This document shows, in pieces, positions 1 through 6,350 of a DNA stretch of 14,403 nucleotides. The translations under genes and the position numbers were made by a program. Every line of letters starts with the position of its first letter. Position 1 is the stretch's first letter. The notes under the pieces were generated by a model. That model did not search any database and was not told the DNA's origin. It saw only the letters and a list, made by a program, of their open reading frames with translations. The DNA is from CAYHGV01 sp964356135 (lineage in GTDB: Bacteria > Hydrothermota > Tepidihabitantia > CAYHGV01), in the NCBI GenBank assembly GCA_964356135.1, contig CAYHGV010000077.1, forward strand, positions 1-14,403, in the 5' to 3' direction.

Positions 1-1014
1 GTGGTTGGTGCAGGTTACTGGGGTCCAAATCTAATACGGAATTTCTATCAACTAAAGGAGGTACGTCTTCATACGGTATGCGATACTATTGATGAAAGAC
101 TATCGTATATCGCAGAACGATACCCAAATGTTAGGCTTACGAAGAATTACGACGAAGTGTTGAATGACAAAGAGATAGATGCGGTTGTCATTGCAACCCC
201 TGCGGAAAGTCATTGTGCACTTACCGAAAAATCTCTTTCAGCAAATAAGCACTGTCTGGTGGAGAAACCTTTAGCGATCAGTAGTGGCGAGTGTGAGAGT
301 CTCATCCGACTTGCAAAAGAAAAGAAAAGAATATTAATGGTAGGACATACTTTTATCTACAATCCGGCAGTAAATAAACTGAGGGAATATATTACTAATG
401 GTGAATTAGGTAAAATTTATTACATATATTCCCAGAGACTCAATTTTGGAAGGGTGCGGCATGATGTTAACGCGATGTGGAACTTTGCTCCGCATGACGT
501 TTCAATTATACTCTATCTTCTTAATGCAGAACCGGTAGCAGTAAGCGCCAAAGGCTTGACTTATTTGCAAGATGGTGTCCCGGATGTGGTCTTTATGAAT
601 TTAGATTTTAAAGGAGGCACCGGTGTCCATATTCATCTGAGCTGGCTTGATCCAAATAAAATAAGGAAGATGACAGTCGTTGGTAGTAAAAAGATGGTCG
701 TCTATGATGATGTCAGCCTAGATGCTAAGATACAAGTTTATGATAAAGGTATTACCCGCAAGGATATTTCGGTGTCGTTGGGAGATTTTGACACTTTTGG
801 GAAATTCCAGTTGATTCACCGTGCTGGTGACCTGTTGATTCCAAAGATTGATTTTCAAGAGCCATTACAGGTAGAGTGCAAGCATTTCATCGAATGCATC
901 CGAGCCCAGAAGACACCAGAAACCGACGGGAGGAGTGGTTTAATGGTGGTCAAAATCCTTGAGGCAGCACAGCGGTCTTTGGATAATAACGGAATCTCAA
1001 TTCCGTTAACCTGA
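1..1014 (+). CDS. Gfo/Idh/MocA family sugar-nucleotide dehydrogenase, 5'-partial
   Basis: This is an NAD(P)-dependent oxidoreductase of the Gfo/Idh/MocA family, probably oxidising the C3 hydroxyl of a UDP- or dTDP-sugar. The sequence opens directly in the Rossmann glycine motif (GAGYWGPN, residues 3-10). Family members have about five more residues (a short beta strand) before it, so the GTG at base 1 is most likely an internal Val codon and the true start lies outside the window. The family EKP motif is at residues 88-90, and the catalytic-type His-Asp is in APHDVS at 163-168. The acyltransferase gene follows after 6 bases and an aminotransferase gene comes next. This order matches the WbpB/WlbA-WbpD-WbpE type pathway to UDP-2,3-diacetamido-2,3-dideoxyglucuronate. 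The exact substrate is inferred; other 3-amino sugars are possible. Base composition is AT-richer than the paralogue at 7761. Confidence 0.9.
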   Translation: MVGAGYWGPNLIRNFYQLKEVRLHTVCDTIDERLSYIAERYPNVRLTKNYDEVLNDKEIDAVVIATPAESHCALTEKSLSANKHCLVEKPLAISSGECESLIRLAKEKKRILMVGHTFIYNPAVNKLREYITNGELGKIYYIYSQRLNFGRVRHDVNAMWNFAPHDVSIILYLLNAEPVAVSAKGLTYLQDGVPDVVFMNLDFKGGTGVHIHLSWLDPNKIRKMTVVGSKKMVVYDDVSLDAKIQVYDKGITRKDISVSLGDFDTFGKFQLIHRAGDLLIPKIDFQEPLQVECKHFIECIRAQKTPETDGRSGLMVVKILEAAQRSLDNNGISIPLT

Positions 1015-1020
1015 GTTGAA

Positions 1021-1671
1021 ATGAAGAGGACATATAAGATTTATCCTAAAGTAAAAAGGGGTAAGAACATTGTTATCGGCGATTTTGTGATAATTGGGGA
1101 GCCGCCGCGAGGAGCCAAAGCCGGGGAATTCAATACGGTTATCGGTGACAATGCGGTCATTCGCTCTCATACTGTAATTTACGCCGGCAATCGAATCGGA
1201 GATAATTTTCAAACCGGTCACCATGTAGTGATACGAGAATCGAATGAAATCGGGAATAATGTGAGCATTGGAACCAATTCGGTAGTGGAACACCATATTA
1301 AAATTGGTAATAATGTTAGAATGCATGGTCTGGTCCTGATTGCCGAATATTCCGTTCTTGAGGATGGATGTTGGTTGGGCCCGAGCGTTGTTTTAACAAA
1401 TGTCTTTCACCCTCTTTGTCCCAAGGCAAAAGAATGTTTGAAAGGTCCGACGATTAAAAAGGGAGCTAAAATTGGCGGGAATGCGACTTTATTACCCGAT
1501 ATTGTCATTGGTGAAAATGCATTGGTGGGCGCTAATGCCCTGGTTGTTAGAGATGTACCACCAAACAAAGTAGTCGCCGGCAATCCAGCTAAAGTCATAA
1601 AGGACATTAAGGATCTAAAATGTCCCTATGGACTGATTGCTAAACCATATAGCAAGAGAGGAGCAGAGTGA
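1021..1671 (+). CDS. Left-handed beta-helix (hexapeptide) acyltransferase, sugar N-acetyltransferase type
   Basis: A 216-residue transferase built of hexapeptide repeats ([IV]G-x-N patterns such as VIGDNAVI, IGDNF, IGNNVSIG, IGNNVR) from about residue 15 to 190. The C-terminal signature (ATLLPDIVIGENALVGANALVVRDVPPNKVVAGNPAKVI) is typical of WbbJ/WbpD-like acetyl-CoA-dependent sugar O/N-acetyltransferases. It probably acts as a cytoplasmic trimer and acetylates the amino group installed by the next gene's aminotransferase. The ATG at 1021 lies 6 bases after the upstream stop with only a weak purine-rich ribosome site, suggesting translational coupling. It is a clear paralogue of the protein at 8761-9372, sharing the order IGDNAV-R-SxTxIY-G, IGxNFQxGH, IGxNVxxGTN. 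The substrate is inferred from the neighbouring dehydrogenase and aminotransferase. Confidence 0.9.
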   Translation: MKRTYKIYPKVKRGKNIVIGDFVIIGEPPRGAKAGEFNTVIGDNAVIRSHTVIYAGNRIGDNFQTGHHVVIRESNEIGNNVSIGTNSVVEHHIKIGNNVRMHGLVLIAEYSVLEDGCWLGPSVVLTNVFHPLCPKAKECLKGPTIKKGAKIGGNATLLPDIVIGENALVGANALVVRDVPPNKVVAGNPAKVIKDIKDLKCPYGLIAKPYSKRGAE

Positions 1672-2774
1672 AGATACCGTTAGTGGATTTGAAACAGCAG
1701 TATATATCTATCAAAGGAGAAATAGATGCAGCTATTCTAAAAGTTATAGACAAAGCCGATTTTATTATGGGAGAGAACACCCGAGAGCTTGAGAAGGAGT
1801 TTGCAAAGTTTTGTGATGTAAAATATGGAGTAGCAACAAGTTCGGGTACAACCGCTTTGCATTTAGCGCTCATTGCATGTGGAATTAAGGCTGGAGATGA
1901 AGTAATTACCGCTCCCAATACCTTTATCGCAACTACCGAGGTGATCTCACACGTAGGCGCACGGGTTGTCTTCGTAGATATTGATGAAAGCAGTTATACT
2001 ATTGATGTTTCAAAAATCGAGAGAGTAGTTACTAAGAAGACGAAGGCAATTATTCCAGTCCATCTCTATGGTCAACCAGCGGATATGGATCCGATTGTTG
2101 AGATCGCCCAGAAATATGGGTTACAGGTAATAGAAGATGGTGCACAGGCTCACGGTGCGGAGTATAAGGGGAGGAGAGTGGGTTCGATTGGGGATGCGGC
2201 GTGCTTCAGTTTTTATCCGGGCAAGAATCTGGGCGCGTATGGCGACGCGGGTATGGTTGTGACCAATGACGAGCAGATAGCAGAAACAGCGAAGTTGTTG
2301 AGTAACCACGGCAGGAAAGAAAAATACTCCCATTTGGTTGAAGGCTATAATTACCGGATGGCTGAAATTCAAGCTGCTGTTCTGAGGGTGAAATTACGAC
2401 ACCTGGAGGATTGGACCGAAAAAAGGCGTAGAAATGCAGGGTTGTACAATGAATTATTAAAAGGGACAAATATTATTTTACCAAAAGAAAAAGAGTATGC
2501 TAAACATGTCTATCATCTTTATGTTGTTAGGTCTCCGGAACGAAATAAGATAGAAACTACATTGAAGGAAAACGATATAGCTACCGGGATACATTACCCG
2601 ATACCACTGCACCTGCAAGAAGCGTATAACTATCTTCAGTATAAAAAAGGCGATTTTCCAATTGCTGAAAAGTGTAGTAATGAAATACTTTCTCTGCCGA
2701 TGTTTCCCGAGTTAACGAAGGAGCAAATTCAAAGAATCGTTTCAATTATTGTAAATGAAGTTGATAAGGTGTAG
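1668..2774 (+). CDS. DegT/DnrJ/EryC1/StrS-family PLP-dependent sugar aminotransferase
   Basis: A 368-residue fold-type-I PLP aminotransferase that transfers an amino group (usually from glutamate) to a keto-sugar nucleotide. It begins with the family N-terminus IPLVDLKQQY. The phosphate-binding segment is ATSSGTTALHLAL (about residues 56-68), with the substrate loop PNTFIATTE, the PLP-contacting VIEDGAQAHGA, and the Schiff-base lysine K186 in FSFYPGKNLGAYGDAG. The C-terminal HYPIPLHLQEAY is also family-typical. The start is GTG at 1668, overlapping the previous stop by 4 bases (GTGA) and preceded by a good GAGAGGAG ribosome site, so it is translationally coupled to the acyltransferase. With the two upstream genes it completes a 3-oxidation, transamination, N-acetylation set. 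The nearest named model is WbpE/WlbC, but specificity cannot be settled from sequence alone. Confidence 0.93.
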   Translation: MKIPLVDLKQQYISIKGEIDAAILKVIDKADFIMGENTRELEKEFAKFCDVKYGVATSSGTTALHLALIACGIKAGDEVITAPNTFIATTEVISHVGARVVFVDIDESSYTIDVSKIERVVTKKTKAIIPVHLYGQPADMDPIVEIAQKYGLQVIEDGAQAHGAEYKGRRVGSIGDAACFSFYPGKNLGAYGDAGMVVTNDEQIAETAKLLSNHGRKEKYSHLVEGYNYRMAEIQAAVLRVKLRHLEDWTEKRRRNAGLYNELLKGTNIILPKEKEYAKHVYHLYVVRSPERNKIETTLKENDIATGIHYPIPLHLQEAYNYLQYKKGDFPIAEKCSNEILSLPMFPELTKEQIQRIVSIIVNEVDKV

Positions 2775-2850
2775 TCATTCTACGTATTACAATTAACGAG
2801 TGAAAGAAAAGGTAAAGGCAATGCCCGATTTTTATTTAAATTGAAAATAG

Positions 2851-4224
2851 ATGAATAATAAAAACTCTATCCGAAGTTCGAGAGAGAAAACTCATGTTCT
2901 GATGAGGGTGGTTTCATTGTTGCAGAGATATGGTATATTCCCGGGTAGATTTGGACGGTGCCTGAACGAGTATTCGAAAATAGTAGAGACCATGGGGGCT
3001 CCGCTTACTTTTTCTGTCAGCAGCAATACCTTGAAGCGGTATTCCCGGGTCGCAAAAATCCTTAATCAGGGAAGATACGAAATGGCTGTTCATGGGTATA
3101 ATCACGAAGATCATTTTTATTTTTCGCGAGAGCAACAAAGAGAAAAATTCGAAAAAGCAATGAAAATTTTTTCCGATAAGGATATTTCTTTTAGCGGATT
3201 TCGTTGTCCGTATCTCAGGTGGAATGAGGAGACGATGAAAGCCATCGGTGAACTTGGTTTTAGCTGGGATAGCAGCAAAACGGTCGTTTGGAATGTTGTT
3301 GAAGAAGAAGAATACAGCCTTCCCAATCGGCAGGCATATCAGAAACTTTTAAACCTCTATCAACCTAAAAATGTTTTGCAGTATCCTGCGTTGCCAGAAT
3401 TTATAAATGGTTTTGTTGAAATACCCGTCTCGATTCCGGACGATGAAGCACTGGTCGACAGGTTGAAAATAAGCGATAAAAATAGAATCGGGAGGATTTG
3501 GAACGATATTTTAGAAAAGACCTATGAACGGGGTGAAATTTTTACACTCCAGCTCCATCCGGAACGAATTTTTTTGTGTGACACAGCCCTCGAATATGTT
3601 TTACTGAAGGCACGACAAAAACATCCGCCGATGTGGATTGCGCAGTTAGGTGAGGTTGCCGAATGGTGGAGGGAAAAGGATGGTTTTGCAGCAAAAGTTC
3701 AACGAGTCGCAAAAAGTGAATACCGGATAAATCTTTCTTGCTCCGACCGGGCAACCATCTTAATAAAAAATCTAAGATTCGCCCCATTCGCTACCGTTCG
3801 CCAAATTCGCTACCCAACAAACGCTAAAAACGCAATGAACCCAATGAACGCAAAAGACGCTCCCGCTCCCTGGTTCGGTTCTTACAAAGTCGTCAATCAA
3901 AAAAACATCACGGTTAAAAGTAATTGCCGTCCGGTCATCGGTCTCGCCCCTGATTCATCTGGTGAACTGATAAGTTTTTTGAAACAAAACGGCTATATTA
4001 TAGAAGTCGGTAATAAAAAATTAGGGTATGGGATTTATCTTGAAGGGATGAGTGAATTTTCAGCCGACCAAAAATTAGAAATCATCAACCAGATCGAAAA
4101 TAGCGATTCTCCCCTGGTCCGCTTCTGGCGCTGGCCCAATAAAGCACGCAGCGCCTTGGCTATCACCGGCGACATCGACGCCATCACCATCTGGGATTTC
4201 ATCCTCCGATTTTTCAATCGCTAA
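2851..4224 (+). CDS. Polysaccharide deacetylase-like (NodB-related) protein with a repeat-bearing linker
   Basis: A 457-residue protein. Residues about 50-240 look like a NodB/carbohydrate-esterase-4 fold: PLTFSV strand (51-56), metal-type histidines in HGYNHEDH (81-88), FRCPYLRW (117-124, the R-x-P-Y motif) and LQLHPERI (233-240, the final His motif). The usual first motif (TFDDG) is absent where expected near the N-terminus, but an ITGDIDA segment sits at 438-444 at the extreme C-terminus. No signal peptide is visible, so action on a cytoplasmic sugar or a lipid-linked glycan is possible. Residues 309-340 are low-complexity (FAPFATVRQ..., NAK-NAM-NPM-NAK), encoded by a degenerate 9-bp repeat. 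An in-frame TAG immediately precedes ATG 2851, making it the 5'-most start; there is no clear ribosome site. The 76-bp gap upstream is the first break after the sugar trio. Confidence 0.72.
   Translation: MNNKNSIRSSREKTHVLMRVVSLLQRYGIFPGRFGRCLNEYSKIVETMGAPLTFSVSSNTLKRYSRVAKILNQGRYEMAVHGYNHEDHFYFSREQQREKFEKAMKIFSDKDISFSGFRCPYLRWNEETMKAIGELGFSWDSSKTVVWNVVEEEEYSLPNRQAYQKLLNLYQPKNVLQYPALPEFINGFVEIPVSIPDDEALVDRLKISDKNRIGRIWNDILEKTYERGEIFTLQLHPERIFLCDTALEYVLLKARQKHPPMWIAQLGEVAEWWREKDGFAAKVQRVAKSEYRINLSCSDRATILIKNLRFAPFATVRQIRYPTNAKNAMNPMNAKDAPAPWFGSYKVVNQKNITVKSNCRPVIGLAPDSSGELISFLKQNGYIIEVGNKKLGYGIYLEGMSEFSADQKLEIINQIENSDSPLVRFWRWPNKARSALAITGDIDAITIWDFILRFFNR
3777..3864 (+). repeat. Degenerate 9-bp tandem repeat inside the deacetylase-like gene
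   Basis: Units of mostly 9 bases, each ending in (T/A)(T/A)CGC plus one base, run through the coding sequence. They first appear as TTCGC-centred copies (3780-3811), then as a clean in-frame series from 3820: AACGCTAAA, AACGCAATG, AACCCAATG, AACGCAAAA, GACGCTCCC. They encode N-A-K/N-A-M/N-P-M/N-A-K/D-A-P. The block lies between the NodB-like domain and the C-terminal domain, where an insertion would be tolerated. Confidence 0.7.
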
Positions 4225-4232
4225 CCCATAAC

Positions 4233-4250
4233 CTTATTATCGCTAATATG
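4233..4250. promoter_or_regulatory. Putative ArsR operator, copy 1
   Basis: Imperfect inverted repeat CTTATT-N6-AATATG preceded by ATAAC, 9 bases after the deacetylase stop. The same 18-bp core occurs three more times around the ArsR-type gene. Binding by that regulator is inferred from position and repetition only. Confidence 0.5.
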
Positions 4251-4315
4251 ATGCATATTCAAAATTCCCGCTGCCCTTCGATTACAGGTTTTTCATTTCA
4301 CAAGAAAGAAATAAC

Positions 4316-4333
4316 CTTATTATCGAGAATAAG
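4316..4333. promoter_or_regulatory. Putative ArsR operator, copy 2 (perfect palindrome)
   Basis: CTTATT-ATCGAG-AATAAG, a perfect 6-6-6 inverted repeat and the best of the four copies, again preceded by ATAAC. It lies 83 bases before the ArsR start. The embedded TTATTAT could also serve as a -10-like element, so binding would block transcription. Confidence 0.6.
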
Positions 4334-4393
4334 ATAATGGTAACATTGTTCAGGCCGGTACCGGTCGCGACATCGCGGAGAAGTGACTATAAC

Positions 4394-4411
4394 CTTATGA
4401 GCGACAATAAG
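4394..4411. promoter_or_regulatory. Putative ArsR operator, copy 3, abutting the start codon
   Basis: CTTATG-AGCGAC-AATAAG preceded by ATAAC. It ends 5 bases before the ATG at 4417 and occupies the place of a Shine-Dalgarno site, which is absent. This suits autorepression of a transcript with a very short leader. Confidence 0.55.
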
Positions 4412-4416
4412 AAAAT

Positions 4417-4701
4417 ATGAGCCCTGTGTCGGAAGTGAATGATCTGGTCAGGCTCTTTAAAGCAGTGGCAAATAAACGCCGAGTGGAGATCTTGAGATTG
4501 CTCCTGGACGAAGGCGAGAAGAATGTCTCGGAAGTGAGCCAACGATTGAAGATATCGTTCGTAAGCGCTTCCCGGCATCTCCTTCAACTGGAGAGGGTGA
4601 ACCTTTTAAAGAATCGCCAGGAAAATCTTTGGGTTTATTACTCGGTGAATGATAATCCGCCGCTCGACGCTAAAAAATTACTTGAGCTCATTAAGAAATG
4701 A
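4417..4701 (+). CDS. ArsR-family winged-helix transcriptional regulator
   Basis: A 94-residue single-domain winged-helix repressor. The helix-turn-helix region runs from DLVRLFKAVANKRRVEILRLL (9-29, the ArsR dimer/DNA-binding start) through VSEVSQRLKISFVSASRHLLQLERVNLL (37-64; recognition helix about 47-58), then a wing with NRQENLWVYYSVND (66-79). It contains no cysteine, so the classical ELCVCD metal site is missing and the signal is not thiol-metal based. Four copies of a CTTATT-N6-AATAAG palindrome lie at 4233, 4316, 4394 and 4709, bracketing the gene. They suggest autoregulation plus control of the downstream FemAB-like gene. There is no ribosome site before ATG 4417. The protein may control the surface-polysaccharide genes around it, but its effector is unknown. 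Confidence 0.88.
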   Translation: MSPVSEVNDLVRLFKAVANKRRVEILRLLLDEGEKNVSEVSQRLKISFVSASRHLLQLERVNLLKNRQENLWVYYSVNDNPPLDAKKLLELIKK

Positions 4702-4708
4702 TTGTAAC

Positions 4709-4726
4709 CTTATTATCGAGAATTAG
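4709..4726. promoter_or_regulatory. Putative ArsR operator, copy 4, before the FemAB-like gene
   Basis: CTTATT-ATCGAG-AATTAG preceded by GTAAC. It is 7 bases after the ArsR stop and 11 bases before ATG 4738. The left half and spacer are identical to copy 2. Its position suggests the FemAB-like gene is a target of the same regulator. Confidence 0.55.
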
Positions 4727-4737
4727 ATTGTAAGAGA

Positions 4738-5757
4738 ATGGCACTTGAAATCACGAATACATTAGACGAAACGAAATGGCTTGAGTTTGTGAATTCTCAT
4801 CCCGATGGTTCGATTTTCCATACTCCCTATATCTTCAGAGTTTTTAAAACTACGAAAGATTATTCGCCGCAGGTACTTTTTGCATTCGATTCTTCCGGCG
4901 AGGAGGTCTTAGCCTTACTGCTCTCAGTCGAAATAAAAGTCGGGGATATTCCCGGGTTTAAAAAATTAGCCTCACGGTTCGTTATATTCGGTGGACCCCT
5001 CGAGAGAGAAGGTCATTGCGACTTCGACAACGGTCTTCTGGAATTGCTGACGATGCATGATGCGCTCGCGAAAAAAAAAGGATTATATACTGAGGTTAGA
5101 AATTATTACGATGTCAGCAAAATTAAAAAAGTATTTGCACAGCGGAATTATCACTACGAAGACCATTTAAATTACCTGATTAACTTACAGCGGTCGCCTA
5201 CAGCTATCTTTCATTCTTTTTCAGAGAATAGACGGCGGAACATTAGAAAGGCAATAGCCGAAGGCCTGGAAGTTGAAGAAGTGGATGATACTGCAAAGGT
5301 TTCCCGCTTTTATGATATTCTCAAGGAGACTTACTCTCGAATCCGGGTACCGCTTCCTGATTCGTCTTTGTTTGAATCTCTCTACAGGGAATTAGCACCA
5401 AGAGGCTTGGTAAAATTGCTCATAGCAAGGGGAAAAAATAATTACATGAGTGCAACAACCCTTTTACTATACAAAGGGGTCATTTTGTATTGGTATTCAG
5501 GAACCAGGACAGAATTTTTCTCGTCCTATCCCAATGAATTTCTAATCTGGCACGCAATTCAATGGGGGGCAGAGCATGGTTTCCACACGTTTGATTTTGG
5601 CGGGGCGGGAAGACCGAATGAGGAGTATGGGGTTAGGGATTTTAAGGCGAGGTTTGGAGGAACTATGGTAAATTATGGTCGTTATATTAAAGTCTACCAT
5701 CCCTTTGCCTTAAGGATCAGTAAAATCGGCTACTGGCTCTATAGGAAGTTTTTGTAA
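4738..5757 (+). CDS. FemAB-like GNAT-fold aminoacyl/acyltransferase
   Basis: A 339-residue protein of the FemAB/FemX-like (peptidoglycan-bridge, double GNAT) superfamily. Visible features: the N-terminal GSIFHTPYIFRVFKTT (24-39); the conserved basic segment FSENRRRNIRKAIAEGLEVEEV (161-182), equivalent to the 'N-R-R-x-I-R-K-A' helix of the family; and the C-terminal GNAT core YWYSGTRTEFFSSYPNEFLIWHAIQWGAEHG (251-281) followed by FDFGGAGRPNEEYGVRDFKARFGG (286-309). FemAB proteins use aminoacyl-tRNA; related enzymes in polysaccharide or exosortase loci transfer acyl or aminoacyl groups to glycans or lipids. In this surface-sugar context decoration of a glycan is plausible; the donor is unknown. 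It follows the ArsR gene by 36 bases with operator copy 4 between them. A weak AAGAG lies before the ATG. The TAA stop is also the first three bases of a heptad array. Confidence 0.8.
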   Translation: MALEITNTLDETKWLEFVNSHPDGSIFHTPYIFRVFKTTKDYSPQVLFAFDSSGEEVLALLLSVEIKVGDIPGFKKLASRFVIFGGPLEREGHCDFDNGLLELLTMHDALAKKKGLYTEVRNYYDVSKIKKVFAQRNYHYEDHLNYLINLQRSPTAIFHSFSENRRRNIRKAIAEGLEVEEVDDTAKVSRFYDILKETYSRIRVPLPDSSLFESLYRELAPRGLVKLLIARGKNNYMSATTLLLYKGVILYWYSGTRTEFFSSYPNEFLIWHAIQWGAEHGFHTFDFGGAGRPNEEYGVRDFKARFGGTMVNYGRYIKVYHPFALRISKIGYWLYRKFL

Positions 5758-6043
5758 GGCGGAAAGCGTAGTGCGTTGGGCGTAAAAAGTAGGGAGTTGA
5801 GCGTAAGGCGAAAAGAGTAAAGCGTAAGGCGAAAAGAGTAAAGCGTAAGGCGTAGAGTGTAGGGCGTAAGGAGTAGGAAGTATGTAGTAAGCAGTAGGGA
5901 GGAGAATAGGGAATAAAGAGTAGGAAGTAGGCAGTAAGGGGTAGGAAGAATAAAATAATGCAAAATGAAAAGTGAAAAATGCAAAATATAAAGCGGGGAA
6001 TAAAAGAGTAGAGAGTATGGAGTGGGGAAAAGCAAGTAGGCAG
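5755..6043 (+). repeat. Heptad array A (consensus TARRRMG), starting at the FemAB-like stop codon
   Basis: This degenerate 7-nt array fills most of the 345-bp gene-free stretch. Units such as TAAGGCG, TAAAGCG and TAGGGAG run without a single indel for 21 units from 5755 to 5901, and every unit ends in G. The first unit is the stop codon TAA plus GGCG. After a 5-base slip the phase resumes at 5907. The type changes at 5959-5993 to an A-rich heptad (TGCAAAA, TGAAAAG, TATAAAG), then returns to TAGAGAG/TAGGCAG units up to 6043. On the reverse strand all three frames are open and encode the same repetitive L-T-P-Y-A-L-R-like peptide. On the + strand the TAA/TAG units stop all three frames. Confidence 0.85.
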
Positions 6044-6065
6044 AAAAAACGGGAAAGAATATAAT
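6037..6065 (+). promoter_or_regulatory. Candidate sigma70-type promoter before the truncated oxidoreductase
   Basis: A perfect TATAAT (6060-6065) lies 17 bases after TAGGCA (6037-6042), which matches 4 of 6 bases of TTGACA and is the last heptad of array A. The site is 37 bases upstream of ATG 6103. The following 6064-6102 is C/A-rich with repeated CTCAAT/AATCACC words. The spacing is ideal, but the -35 is weak. Confidence 0.3.
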
Positions 6066-6102
6066 GACTCAATCACCAAATAACTCAATTACATAATCAC
6101 CG

Positions 6103-6300
6103 ATGAAACAGGTTGTTCAGAATTATAAAAGCGGTCAATTGTCGGTCGAGGAGGTTCCGATGACAACGCCGAAACCGGGCGGGGTGGTGGTGCGAAATGC
6201 GTTTTCGTTGATCAGCGCAGGCACCGAGCGGACGAGCGTCGAACTGGCACGGAAGAGCCTGTGGGGCAAAGCGAAATATCGCTGCGAGAGGAATCCGTAA
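6103..6300 (+). pseudogene. Truncated N-terminus of a zinc-dehydrogenase-type (bi-domain) oxidoreductase
   Basis: Only 65 codons remain. Residues 1-57 (MKQVVQNYKSGQLSVEEVP, then KPGGVVVRNAFSLISAGTER and SVELARKSLWGKA) match, from memory, the conserved N-terminus of the long zinc-alcohol-dehydrogenase-like oxidoreductases, often fused to a Gfo/Idh/MocA domain, found in surface-polysaccharide loci. In those proteins 300-700 residues follow, including the GroES-like and Rossmann domains. Here similarity stops after GKAK, and after eight unrelated residues there is a TAA. No remaining part is visible downstream. The repeat-rich promoter and AAA/DUF4143 gene begin directly after the stop, so the gene was probably cut by arrival of that gene or by a deletion. 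There is no clear ribosome site. It is unlikely to make an active enzyme. Confidence 0.7.
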
Positions 6301-6304
6301 ATAA

Positions 6305-6350
6305 TACTTTTTGTAAAGTATGCTTGACAAAAAGCGCTACTTTTTGTAAA
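6305..6350 (+). repeat. Direct and inverted repeats around the ATPase promoter
   Basis: TACTTTTTGTAAA occurs twice, at 6305-6317 and 6338-6350 (13 identical bases, 33 bp apart). The first copy extends into the inverted repeat ATACTTT-TTGT-AAAGTAT (6304-6321). ACAAAAAG (6327-6334) pairs with CTTTTTGT (6340-6347) across 5 bases. The structure flanks and overlaps the -35 and -10 region, as expected for an operator. Confidence 0.75.

Noticed and set aside
1..3. GTG at base 1 as a true start codon
   Set aside because: The Rossmann glycine motif begins at residue 3; the first beta strand of the family is missing, so the gene continues upstream of the window.
4355..4380. CCGGTACCGG palindrome and CGCG-ACAT-CGCG hairpin as a terminator
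   Set aside because: The stems are short and no T-run follows; both lie between operator copies and may be chance.
5755..6043. CRISPR array
   Set aside because: The units are 7 bases, degenerate and without spacers; no cas gene is present.
5710..6088. Three overlapping reverse-strand ORFs of 98-123 codons
   Set aside because: They are read-through of the heptad array in all three frames with repetitive composition and no ribosome site. The same holds for reverse ORFs at 7497-7751 and 11992-12356.
6277..6300. A simple frameshift as the reason for the short oxidoreductase
   Set aside because: Neither alternative frame after GKAK gives the expected continuation, and the ATPase promoter follows at once, so loss of sequence is the better explanation.
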